Positions 8,129 through 15,581 of a DNA stretch of 64,000 nucleotides are shown here, one piece after another. Below the pieces are notes generated by a model, which saw nothing but the letters and a program-made list of their open reading frames with translations, searched no databases and was not told the DNA's origin. Each line of letters begins with the position of its first letter. The first letter of the stretch is position 1. The stretch covers positions 1 to 64,000 of the forward strand of contig NZ_BNAW01000045.1 in assembly GCF_014654205.1 (NCBI RefSeq). Direction: 5' to 3'. Position numbers and translations under genes: made by a program. The stretch is from Amycolatopsis bullii (GTDB taxonomy: Bacteria > Actinomycetota > Actinomycetes > Mycobacteriales > Pseudonocardiaceae).

Positions 8129-8530
8129 ATGACGACGTTTTTGCGCGGCACGATCGCGCTGCAGACGCTGGTGGTCTTCCTCGCGCCGGTCACCGCCGGG
8201 CTGCTGCTGACCACCCCGAATGGCCATGTCCTGCACAGCGCTTCGGCGTACACGGTGTGGGTTGTCGCCGTGGTGCAGGTCGTGGCCGCGGTCCTGGTGT
8301 GGCGGCCGGGCGGGGGCTCGCCGGGGATGATCGTCTACGCGGTCGTGTTCCTGGGGCTCGTGACCGCGCAGGTGGTCCTCGGGATCGCGCACGTCAAAAC
8401 CGTGCACGTCCCGCTGGGGGTCTTGCTGTTCGGCCTGAGCCTGGTGCAGCTCAGCCGCCCGAGTGCATATCTTCCGCTTCGGGGACGCAGTCGTCGTCCG
8501 GATCGTCGAGCCAGCCATGTGGCAGCGTGA
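8129..8530 (+). CDS. Small integral membrane protein
   Basis: A hydrophobic protein of 133 residues with four predicted membrane segments (about 8-29, 38-58, 65-86 and 92-108) and a charged Arg-rich tail. I do not recognise a family. The last 80 nt overlap the 3' end of dusB on the other strand, so the Arg-rich tail may be fortuitous; the hydrophobic core lies outside the overlap and looks genuinely coding. ATG 8129 has only a weak AAGG upstream. The gene is divergent from the VC0807-family gene. Confidence 0.6.
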   Translation: MTTFLRGTIALQTLVVFLAPVTAGLLLTTPNGHVLHSASAYTVWVVAVVQVVAAVLVWRPGGGSPGMIVYAVVFLGLVTAQVVLGIAHVKTVHVPLGVLLFGLSLVQLSRPSAYLPLRGRSRRPDRRASHVAA

Positions 8531-9590
8531 CCTTGCCCGGGGAGCCCTGGCGCCCGCGCGGCCCGGTGGCGGCCTCCGGGAAGGGTGCGTCGTGGTCGAG
8601 CTGGGCGATCAGGTCGTCGAGCTGGTCCATCGACGAGAGCATCGCGAAGCCGCGGCGGAGTTCGGAGCCGACCGGGAAGCCCATCAGGTACCAGGCCATG
8701 TGCTTGCGGATGTCGCGCATCGCCTTGTCGTGGCCGTCGTGCTCGATGAGCAGCTCGGTGTGGCGGCGGAGCACCGCCGCGACCTCGCCGAGGTTGGGCG
8801 GGGTCGGCTGCGGGCGGCCCTGGAACGCCGCTTCGAGCTCGCCGAACAGCCACGGCCGGCCGAGGCAGCCGCGGCCGACGACCACGCCGTCGCAACCGGT
8901 CTCGTCGACCATGCGCAGGGCGTCGGCGGCGGAGAAGATGTCGCCGTTGCCGAGCACCGGGATGCTGGTCACGGCCTCCTTCAAGGCGGCGATCTTCGTC
9001 CAGTCGGCCTGGCCGGAGTAGCGCTGCGCGGCGGTGCGGGCGTGCAGGCTGACGGCGGCCGCGCCCTCGGCTTCGGCGATGCGGCCGGCGTCGAGGAAGG
9101 TGTGGTGGTCGTCGTCGATGCCGATGCGGAACTTCACCGTGAACGGCGTGTCCCCGGCGGCCTTCACGGACTCGCGGACGATGGCTTCGAACAGCTTCCG
9201 CTTGAACGGCAGCGCGGCCCCGCCGCCCTTGCGCGTCACCTTCGCGACGGGGCAGCCGAAGTTGGAGTCGACGTGGTCGGCGAGGCCCTCGCCGACGATG
9301 ATCCGGACGGCCTCGGCCATGGTCTTGGGGTCCACCCCGTAGAGCTGCATGGACCTGGGCTTTTCGTGTTCGCCGAAGGTCATCATGTGCATGGTCCCGG
9401 GGTGCCGTTCGACGACGGCGCGGGCGGTGATCATCTCGCACACGTAGATGCCGGCGCCGTACTCCTGGCACAGCTGCCGGAAGGCGACGTTGGTGATGCC
9501 GGCCATGGGCGCGAGCACGACCGGCGGATCGACCTCGTAGGGGCCGATCTTCAAGGCGGGCTTGCTCAGGGTGGCGGTCACGCCCTCCAT
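8451..9590 (-). CDS. dusB: tRNA-dihydrouridine synthase
   Basis: An FMN-dependent enzyme of 379 residues that reduces uridine to dihydrouridine in tRNA D-loops. The TIM-barrel start VVLAPMAGITNVAFRQLC (24-41) and the active-site loop NFGCPVAKVTRKGGGAAL, with catalytic Cys113, are hallmarks of the Dus family. The FMN-phosphate region VLGNGDIFSAADA and VGRGCLGRPWLF follow. The C-terminal helical tRNA-binding domain begins near residue 250. Length and motifs fit actinobacterial DusB. It ends in a convergent overlap with a small membrane-protein gene. DusB is well established; the exact tRNA position modified here is not. Confidence 0.95.
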   Translation of the reverse strand: MEGVTATLSKPALKIGPYEVDPPVVLAPMAGITNVAFRQLCQEYGAGIYVCEMITARAVVERHPGTMHMMTFGEHEKPRSMQLYGVDPKTMAEAVRIIVGEGLADHVDSNFGCPVAKVTRKGGGAALPFKRKLFEAIVRESVKAAGDTPFTVKFRIGIDDDHHTFLDAGRIAEAEGAAAVSLHARTAAQRYSGQADWTKIAALKEAVTSIPVLGNGDIFSAADALRMVDETGCDGVVVGRGCLGRPWLFGELEAAFQGRPQPTPPNLGEVAAVLRRHTELLIEHDGHDKAMRDIRKHMAWYLMGFPVGSELRRGFAMLSSMDQLDDLIAQLDHDAPFPEAATGPRGRQGSPGKVTLPHGWLDDPDDDCVPEAEDMHSGG

Positions 9591-9693
9591 TGTCGCCTGT
9601 GGTGTCGATCACGGCGACCAGGGGGCGGCTGGCTCCGCCAGCGCGCCCGCGCGGTGATCGACTCGTACTTCGGCCGGGCATAGGGTTCGGCGT

Positions 9694-10659
9694 ATGACGA
9701 ACGCGCCTCTCCGCTGGGGGATCATGGGCACCGGCGGGATTGCCGGTGCCTTCGCCGAGGACCTGCAGCTCACCGAGTCCGGCGTGGTCGCCGCGGTCGG
9801 ATCGCGCTCGGCCGGGAGCGCCGAGCGGTTTGCCGACAAGCTCAGCATCCCTACCCGCCACAGCAGCTACGAAGCCCTCGCGAACGATCCGGACGTCGAC
9901 GTCGTCTACGTCGCCACGCCGCATCCGATGCACCACGCCAACGCCCGCCTTGCTCTCGAAGCCGGGAAGCCCGTGCTCGTCGAGAAGCCGTTCACGATGA
10001 ACGCCGATGAGGCGCGCGATCTCGTCGAGCTGGCGCGGGCCAAGCACCTCTTCCTGATGGAAGCCATGTGGACGCGCTTCCTGCCGCACATCCGGCACGT
10101 CCGCGAGCTCCTGCCGCGCCTCGGGGACATCGTCACCGTCGCCGCCGATCATGGGCAGTGGTTTGCCGAAGATCCCGCCTTCCGGCTGTTCGCTCCCGAA
10201 CTCGGCGGAGGTGCCCTGCTCGACCTGGGGATCTACCCCGTGTCCTTCGCTTCGATGGTCCTCGGCGCGCCCGAGCGGGTGGCCGCGATGGCGACGCCCG
10301 CTTTCACCGGTGTCGATGCCCAGATGTCGATGTTGTTCGGCTACGCGAGCGGGGCGCAAGCCGTCTTGACCTGCACCTTGAGTGCCGTTTCGCCGACCAC
10401 CGCGTCGATCGTCGGCACGGAGGCGCGGATCGAGATCGACGGGCCCTTCTACGCTCCCGCCTCCTTCACCTTCATCCCGCGTGAAGGCGAACGGAGCCGC
10501 TTCGAATACGTCGATGAGGGCCGTGGCCTGCGGCACCAGGCCGACGACGTGGCGCTCCGGCTGGCCGCCGGGGAGACCGAGAGCCCGCTCATGCCGCTGG
10601 CCGAGACCGTCTCGATCATGACGACCATGGACGAGGTGCTGGCCGCGACCAGGACGTGA
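9694..10659 (+). CDS. Gfo/Idh/MocA-family oxidoreductase
   Basis: An NAD(P)-dependent sugar or diol dehydrogenase of 321 residues. The N-terminal Rossmann fold has the dinucleotide motif GIMGTGGIAGAF (9-20) and the conserved EKP motif in VLVEKPF (95-101), whose Lys binds cofactor and substrate. The C-terminal alpha/beta domain includes GGALLDLGIYPVS, a stretch conserved in the family's catalytic region. There is no ribosome-binding site; TAGGGT lies 7 nt before ATG, so the mRNA is probably leaderless. The gene stands alone between dusB and a DUF2339 gene, so no pathway can be assigned. Confidence 0.88.
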   Translation: MTNAPLRWGIMGTGGIAGAFAEDLQLTESGVVAAVGSRSAGSAERFADKLSIPTRHSSYEALANDPDVDVVYVATPHPMHHANARLALEAGKPVLVEKPFTMNADEARDLVELARAKHLFLMEAMWTRFLPHIRHVRELLPRLGDIVTVAADHGQWFAEDPAFRLFAPELGGGALLDLGIYPVSFASMVLGAPERVAAMATPAFTGVDAQMSMLFGYASGAQAVLTCTLSAVSPTTASIVGTEARIEIDGPFYAPASFTFIPREGERSRFEYVDEGRGLRHQADDVALRLAAGETESPLMPLAETVSIMTTMDEVLAATRT

Positions 10660-10718
10660 CCCGGGATTGAGTAGTGCTACGGATCCGCAGGTGGACGCCG
10701 TGCGTGACCCTGTCCGGT

Positions 10719-12632
10719 ATGACCACCGAAGCAGATGTGCTCCTCCGGCTCGCCGGCGAGATCGACGACCTGGGGCGTCGTCTCGCGCTGGTGGGTTCCG
10801 AACTGCGGACCGTCCGGGCCGAAGAGCGCCGGGACGCCGAAGAGTCCGAGCAAGCCGCCCAGCCGGAGCCGGCGCCGCAAGCACAGCCGCAGCCCCAGCC
10901 TGAGCCGCAACCCCAGCCGCAACCCCAGCCGCAACCCCAGCCGCAACCCCAGCCTCAGCCTCGGCCGATGCGGCCCGAGTCGGTCCCGTGGCCGCAGTAC
11001 CAGTGGCAGCCGCCACCCCAGCAGCAGTACGTCCCGCCTCGGCAGCAGTACGTCCCGCCGCAGCAGCACTACACCCCGCCGTCGCCCTACTTGCCCGTTC
11101 CGCGGCAGACGCTGGGCGAGAAGCTCGGCAAGGAGGGCGCCGGCAGCCGCGTGCTCGCCTGGGTCGGTGGGGCCGTGACGCTGCTCGGCGTCGTCCTGCT
11201 GCTCGTGCTCGCCGTGCAGCGGGGCTGGCTCGGGCCGCTGCCGCGGGTGCTCGTCGGCGCCGGGTTCGGGCTCGCGCTGACCGGCACCGGCGTGTGGCTG
11301 CACCGCAAGCCCGCCGGCCGCACCGGGGCCTTCGCGCTGGCCGCCACCGGGATCGCCACGCTCTACCTGGACGTCGTCGCCGCGACGTCGCTGTACGAGT
11401 TCCTGCCGGTGCTCGCCGGGCTCGCCGCCGGGCTGGCGGTCGCCGTCGGCGGGCTGCTGGTGGCCGTGCGCTGGGCGTCGCGGCTGCTGGCCTCCGCCGT
11501 CGTCGTCGGCTGTGTCGTGTGCGCGCCGATGATCGTCGGCGGGTTCACCCCGGAACTGGTCACCTTCCTGCTGATGGTCCAGCTCGCGACGGCGCCGGTG
11601 CAGCTGCGCCGCGACTGGTCGTCGCTCACGCTCGCCGCCGGTATCCCGCCGCTGCTCGCCTCCGTGATCAGCACGGCGTGGCTCGGCGGGGGCGGCAGCT
11701 GGGCCAACACCGCCGCGGCCGGCGGCGCCGGGCTCACGGGCGTCGTGCTCGCGCTGATCGTGCTGCGCCGTCGCGAGAACGACCCCGCGGCGCTCGCGCT
11801 GCTGGCCACCGCTGTGCTTCCGGCGCTTGTCGCCGCGTTGCTGCTCCCGAAGGCGCAGGCGGTGCCGATCACGGCCGGGGCCGGCGTCCTGCTGCTCGCC
11901 GTCTGGGCGGCGCGCCGCTGGTGGCCCGGGTTCGCCGGGCAGGTCGCCGGGCTGGCCGGGCTGGTCGCGATCCTGCAGGCGACGGTCACCCAGTTCGACG
12001 GCCCGGCCCGCGCCGGGGTGCTGCTCGCCGAGGCCTTGCTGCTGGTCGTGGCCGCGGTCGGCGGGCGCAACCGGGGCACGCTCGCCGCCGCGCTCGGGTT
12101 CGCGGCGATCGGCGGGCTGCTCGGCGTGGTCTTCGACGTCACGCCCGCGCTGCTGATCGTGCCCCGCCCCCACCCGGCCGCCGAGCTGACCGGCGCGCTC
12201 GTGGTCGCCGCGCTGATCCTCGCCGTGTCGGTCGCGCTGCCGTGGGCGGCGGCGCGGCTGGCAGTGTTCCGCGGTCCGGCCGACGACCTGCCGATCTGGC
12301 TGCTCGCCGGGGTTGCGGCGCTCTACGGCGCCGCCGGGGTGGTGCTCTGCGGGGCGCTGCTGGCCGTCCCCGGCCGGACGGGGTTCCTCCTCGGCCACGC
12401 GCTGATCACCGTGTCCTGGACGATCGCGGCGCTCGTGCTGCTCCTGCGCGGCATCGAGGTCGCCGCGCTGCGGGTGACCGGGTTGATCCTGGTCGGCGCG
12501 GCCGTGCTCAAGCTGGTGCTGTTCGACCTCGCCGCACTCGACGGCCTGGCCAGGGTCGGCGCGTTCCTCGGTGCGGGCCTGGTGTTGCTGGCGGCCGGGA
12601 CGCGGTACGCGCGGCGGGTGGCGTCGCGCTAG
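10719..12632 (+). CDS. DUF2339 multi-pass membrane protein with QP-rich N-terminus
   Basis: A protein of 637 residues. A short N-terminal coiled coil (about 5-45) is followed by a Gln/Pro-rich stretch (about 50-140) with QP dipeptide and QQYVPP repeats, and then about 16 hydrophobic segments from residue 150 to the end. The architecture matches actinobacterial DUF2339 proteins, whose function is unknown. The start is ATG 10719 (MTTEADVLLRLAGEIDDL); an upstream TTG at 10674 would add a non-conserved tail. The low-complexity stretch is built partly from exact 12-bp repeats, so its length may vary between strains. The neighbouring DUF6328 gene also encodes a membrane protein. Confidence 0.82.
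   Translation: MTTEADVLLRLAGEIDDLGRRLALVGSELRTVRAEERRDAEESEQAAQPEPAPQAQPQPQPEPQPQPQPQPQPQPQPQPQPRPMRPESVPWPQYQWQPPPQQQYVPPRQQYVPPQQHYTPPSPYLPVPRQTLGEKLGKEGAGSRVLAWVGGAVTLLGVVLLLVLAVQRGWLGPLPRVLVGAGFGLALTGTGVWLHRKPAGRTGAFALAATGIATLYLDVVAATSLYEFLPVLAGLAAGLAVAVGGLLVAVRWASRLLASAVVVGCVVCAPMIVGGFTPELVTFLLMVQLATAPVQLRRDWSSLTLAAGIPPLLASVISTAWLGGGGSWANTAAAGGAGLTGVVLALIVLRRRENDPAALALLATAVLPALVAALLLPKAQAVPITAGAGVLLLAVWAARRWWPGFAGQVAGLAGLVAILQATVTQFDGPARAGVLLAEALLLVVAAVGGRNRGTLAAALGFAAIGGLLGVVFDVTPALLIVPRPHPAAELTGALVVAALILAVSVALPWAAARLAVFRGPADDLPIWLLAGVAALYGAAGVVLCGALLAVPGRTGFLLGHALITVSWTIAALVLLLRGIEVAALRVTGLILVGAAVLKLVLFDLAALDGLARVGAFLGAGLVLLAAGTRYARRVASR
10880..10966 (+). repeat. QP-encoding tandem microsatellite
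   Basis: Gln-Pro codons repeat through this stretch. Three perfect copies of CCCCAGCCGCAA occur at 10911-10946, flanked by variant copies. In-frame slippage would lengthen or shorten the cytoplasmic linker of the DUF2339 protein without breaking the frame. Confidence 0.8.
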
Positions 12633-12658
12633 CGCACCAAGTCCTTTTCGGACGGTCG

Positions 12659-12700
12659 CACGCCGGGAGTTCGTGGGAAAGTCACGGATTTCCCGGCGTG
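12659..12700. promoter_or_regulatory. Inverted repeat ahead of DUF6328 gene
   Basis: The arms CACGCCGGGA (12659-12668) and TCCCGGCGTG (12691-12700) are perfectly complementary across a 22-nt loop. It lies between the DUF2339 stop and the DUF6328 start and may end the first transcript or act as an operator; no U-run follows. TATTGT at 12721-12726 is a probable -10 element 6 nt before the next start codon. Confidence 0.4.
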
Positions 12701-12732
12701 TGGCCGCTCCGGTGTCCGGTTATTGTGCCTGT

Positions 12733-13215
12733 GTGCCCGAACACACCGGCGAAACCCGCAACGAGAAGCTGCAGCGCAACCTCGGCGAGCTGCTTCAGGA
12801 ACTGCGGGTCGCGCAGGCCGGGGTGCAGATCCTCTTCGGCTTCCTGCTGTCGGTCGTGTTCACCGACCGGTTCCACGACGCCAGCGGGTTCGAGAAGTCG
12901 CTGCACCTGTCCGCGGTGGCGCTCGCGGTGGCGGCCACGGCCCTGCTGACCGCGCCCGCGGCGTGGCACCGGCTGCTGTTCCGCACCGGCAGCCGGGAGC
13001 GGATCCTGACCGTCGGCAACCGGCTCGTCCTGGTGGGACTGGTCTGCCTGGCCCTGGCGATCACGTCGACGGTCGCGCTGATCGCCAAGGTCGTCTACGG
13101 CGGGATCGCCATGGTGATCATGGCCGTGCTCTGCCTGCTGATCTTCGGCATCCTCTGGTTCGTCATGCCGTTCCAGGTGCACCGGGACGTTCAGCCGACG
13201 GGGCCGCCCAAGTAG
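12733..13215 (+). CDS. DUF6328 membrane protein
   Basis: A protein of 160 residues starting at GTG 12733. The conserved N-terminus NLGELLQELRVAQAGVQILF (17-36) leads into four hydrophobic segments, ending in IFGILWFVMPF. This pattern matches the actinobacterial DUF6328 family, whose function is unknown. The frame is open upstream to 12571, but GTG 12733 has TATTGT exactly 6 nt upstream and no ribosome-binding site, as expected for a leaderless transcript. Its last 25 nt overlap the convergent VOC gene. Confidence 0.8.
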   Translation: MPEHTGETRNEKLQRNLGELLQELRVAQAGVQILFGFLLSVVFTDRFHDASGFEKSLHLSAVALAVAATALLTAPAAWHRLLFRTGSRERILTVGNRLVLVGLVCLALAITSTVALIAKVVYGGIAMVIMAVLCLLIFGILWFVMPFQVHRDVQPTGPPK

Positions 13216-13583
13216 AGCGTGTCCTCTTGGACGAAGCAGAGCGGGTTTCCGAACGGGTCGTCGGCGTAGAAGGAACGCTCGCCCCAGAACTGCGTCTCGA
13301 TCGCGTCGTCGGCCCAGCGCGGCCCGGCCGCGCGCACCCGCTCGAACGTCTCCTCGACGTCCTCGACCGCGAGGTAGACGATCCGCGGGTCGCGCTGCGG
13401 GCGCGGCTCGCGGTGCTCGGCCGGGGCCTCGACGCAGGCCAGCACCACACCACCGCAGGTGAAGTAGTGCCGGTTGACCGCGATGCGTTCGCCGGGGTCG
13501 CCGAAGACGGCGGCGTAGAACGCGACGGCGACCTCGATGTCGTCGACGGGCTGGATCAACCGGAACACCCGCGGGCCGCTCAT
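13191..13583 (-). CDS. VOC-family (glyoxalase/bleomycin-resistance fold) protein
   Basis: A single vicinal-oxygen-chelate domain of 130 residues with paired beta-alpha-beta-beta-beta units. The N-terminal half contains PVDDIEVAVAFYAAVFGDPG and the C-terminal half ends in FYADDPFGNPLCFVQE, the usual closing motif of the fold (DPFGNPLCF). Members include metal-dependent isomerases, dioxygenases and drug-binding proteins, and the specific activity cannot be told. ATG 13583 is preceded by TACTGT at 6 nt and no ribosome-binding site, so translation is probably leaderless. The frame to 14141 upstream is antisense noise. Confidence 0.85.
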   Translation of the reverse strand: MSGPRVFRLIQPVDDIEVAVAFYAAVFGDPGERIAVNRHYFTCGGVVLACVEAPAEHREPRPQRDPRIVYLAVEDVEETFERVRAAGPRWADDAIETQFWGERSFYADDPFGNPLCFVQEDTLYLGGPVG

Positions 13584-13662
13584 GCGGGCACAGTACCGCT
13601 GTTCATCCCGTGTTCGGCAGCAGTTGCCGGGGTCGTCGGAAGCCGCCCGTAGCTTCCCGCCC

Positions 13663-15480
13663 GTGACTGACACTTCTCGCCGGACCTTCCTCCTCGGCGC
13701 CCCGGCCGTCGCCGCCGCGGCGACCCTGCCGAACGTCCTCGGCGCGCCCGCCGCCCAAGCCACCGGCCGGCACCGCCCGGACGCCGAAGATCCGCGCTTC
13801 ACGCTCGTGGTCATGCCGGACACGCAGTACCTGTTCGACGAGGACCGCGGTGACGCGGCCCCGCTGGACGCCTCGCTGCGGTACGTCCTCGAAGAGCAGG
13901 ACGACAACGTTGTCTTCCTCGCCCACCTCGGCGATCTCACCCAGAACGGCCGGGCGGACGAGTTCGCCCGCATCAGCCGCTCGTTCCAGGCGCTCGACCG
14001 CCGCCGGTTCCCGTACAGCACCCTCGCGGGCAACCACGACATCGACGGCTCGAAGGACGACCAGCGCGGCCCGTCGCCGTACCTCGACGCGTTCGGCCCG
14101 CAGCGCCAGCGCACCTCGCCGACGTTCAAGGGGGCGTCCAAGGACGGCTACAACACGTTCCACATCTTCCGCGGCGGCGGCCGGGAGTGGCTGCTGCTCG
14201 CCCTCGACTGGCGGCCGTCGGCGGGCGGCCTGAACTGGGCGAAGCAGGTCCTCGCCCAGTACCCGACGTTGCCGGCGATCCTGACCATCCACGAGCTGGT
14301 CTGGGCCGACGACGACCACCAGGCCCAGTTCTCGACGTTCGGCGAGCACGTCTGGCAGGACCTCGTCCAGGGCAACGACCAGATCTTCCTCACGCTCAAC
14401 GGCCACTACTGGCCGACCGGGCGAACCGTCCGCAAGAACGCCGCCGGGCACGACGTCCACGTCCACATCGCGAACTACCAGGACCGCTACTACGGCGGCA
14501 GCGCGATGGTGCGGCTCTACCAGTTCGACCTCGCGCGCGGCGTGATCGACGTCCGGACGTTCTCGCCGTGGCTCGCCGCGCAGGACCACCTGAGCGAAAT
14601 GCAGCAGGTAGAGGTCGAGCGCAGCGGCGCGGCCGACTACTTCAGCCTGGAGATCGACTTCGCCGAACGGTTCAAGGGCTTCGCGCCGGTGCCGGTCCCG
14701 CCCGGACGCCCGGCGAAGCAGCTGCTGATCCCGGGCACCGTCGCGTACTGGCGCTTCGAAGGCGGCCAGGACGGCAAGGCGGTGCCGGACGACGTCGTCG
14801 TGCGCGACCAGACCGGCGGCGGCAACGACCTCACGCGCGTCACCGCACCCGGCAGTGGCCCCGACGCGCTCAAGTATTCGAGCGAGTTCTCGCCGCGGCA
14901 GCCGTCGCGGGGGAGCCTGCGGTTCGACGGACAGCGTGATCCCAGCCGCGGCGCCTACCTGCGCACGGTCGACACGGCGCCGATCAACAAGCTCGAGTTC
15001 GAGCGCGGCTACACCGTCGAGGCCTTCTTCCGGCTGCCGGCGAACTTCAAGGACGGCCACCACGGCTGGTGCGGCCTGTTCGCGCGGCAGGGCAGCGGCG
15101 CGGCCGCGGGCAAGACCGGCGACGACCCGCAGGAGTCGGCGGCCACACTGTCCCTTTCGGACGGTGGCGAGCTGCAGTGGGCGGTGTACCCGCTGAACCA
15201 GAACCGGACGTCGACCAACTGGGGCCACGAGCTGCCGGTGGAGAAGTGGTGGCACGTGGCGGTGGTCAACGACGGACGGCGGACGACGATGTACGTCGAC
15301 GGCTGCCCGGTGGTCCGGAACCCGGCCACGCCCGCGGTCGGGCTCGCCGATCCGGGCGGGCCGTGGCTGGTCGGTGCGTCGTCCTACGGCGGGAAGGTCG
15401 ACCGCAGTTTCGCGGGGCTGCTGGGTGACGTGCGGGTGGTGGGGCGGCCGCTGAACCCGCGTGAATTCATGCTGGGCTGA
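13663..15480 (+). CDS. Tat-exported metallophosphoesterase with LamG domain
   Basis: A secreted protein of 605 residues. A twin-arginine signal (TSRRTFLLGAP, residues 4-14, then an Ala-rich stretch) ends near residue 34. The calcineurin-like phosphoesterase domain (about 45-340) shows the metal motifs VMPDTQY, HLGDLTQNG, AGNHDIDG and LNGHYWP. A concanavalin-like LamG/laminin domain follows (about 360-600), including FERGYTVEAFFRLP and WWHVAVVNDG. Export by Tat suggests that it folds with its metals in the cytoplasm. The GTG at 13663 has TAGCTT 7 nt upstream, a leaderless arrangement; longer frames upstream overlap the divergent VOC gene. The substrate is unknown. Confidence 0.87.
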   Translation: MTDTSRRTFLLGAPAVAAAATLPNVLGAPAAQATGRHRPDAEDPRFTLVVMPDTQYLFDEDRGDAAPLDASLRYVLEEQDDNVVFLAHLGDLTQNGRADEFARISRSFQALDRRRFPYSTLAGNHDIDGSKDDQRGPSPYLDAFGPQRQRTSPTFKGASKDGYNTFHIFRGGGREWLLLALDWRPSAGGLNWAKQVLAQYPTLPAILTIHELVWADDDHQAQFSTFGEHVWQDLVQGNDQIFLTLNGHYWPTGRTVRKNAAGHDVHVHIANYQDRYYGGSAMVRLYQFDLARGVIDVRTFSPWLAAQDHLSEMQQVEVERSGAADYFSLEIDFAERFKGFAPVPVPPGRPAKQLLIPGTVAYWRFEGGQDGKAVPDDVVVRDQTGGGNDLTRVTAPGSGPDALKYSSEFSPRQPSRGSLRFDGQRDPSRGAYLRTVDTAPINKLEFERGYTVEAFFRLPANFKDGHHGWCGLFARQGSGAAAGKTGDDPQESAATLSLSDGGELQWAVYPLNQNRTSTNWGHELPVEKWWHVAVVNDGRRTTMYVDGCPVVRNPATPAVGLADPGGPWLVGASSYGGKVDRSFAGLLGDVRVVGRPLNPREFMLG

Positions 15481-15581
15481 GCCCCTTGACAGCGGGTGGA
15501 CAATAAAAAATCGGCGTGCTCTCCGGAAACACCAGGAGCGATCGCCGAACCTGATATGAGTCTAACCGCTGTGAGGGGAAC

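Noticed and set aside
15481..15581. Rifamycin-associated element upstream of the HelR-like gene
   Set aside because: The inverted GGGGCTTGC-type repeat is not present in this interval.
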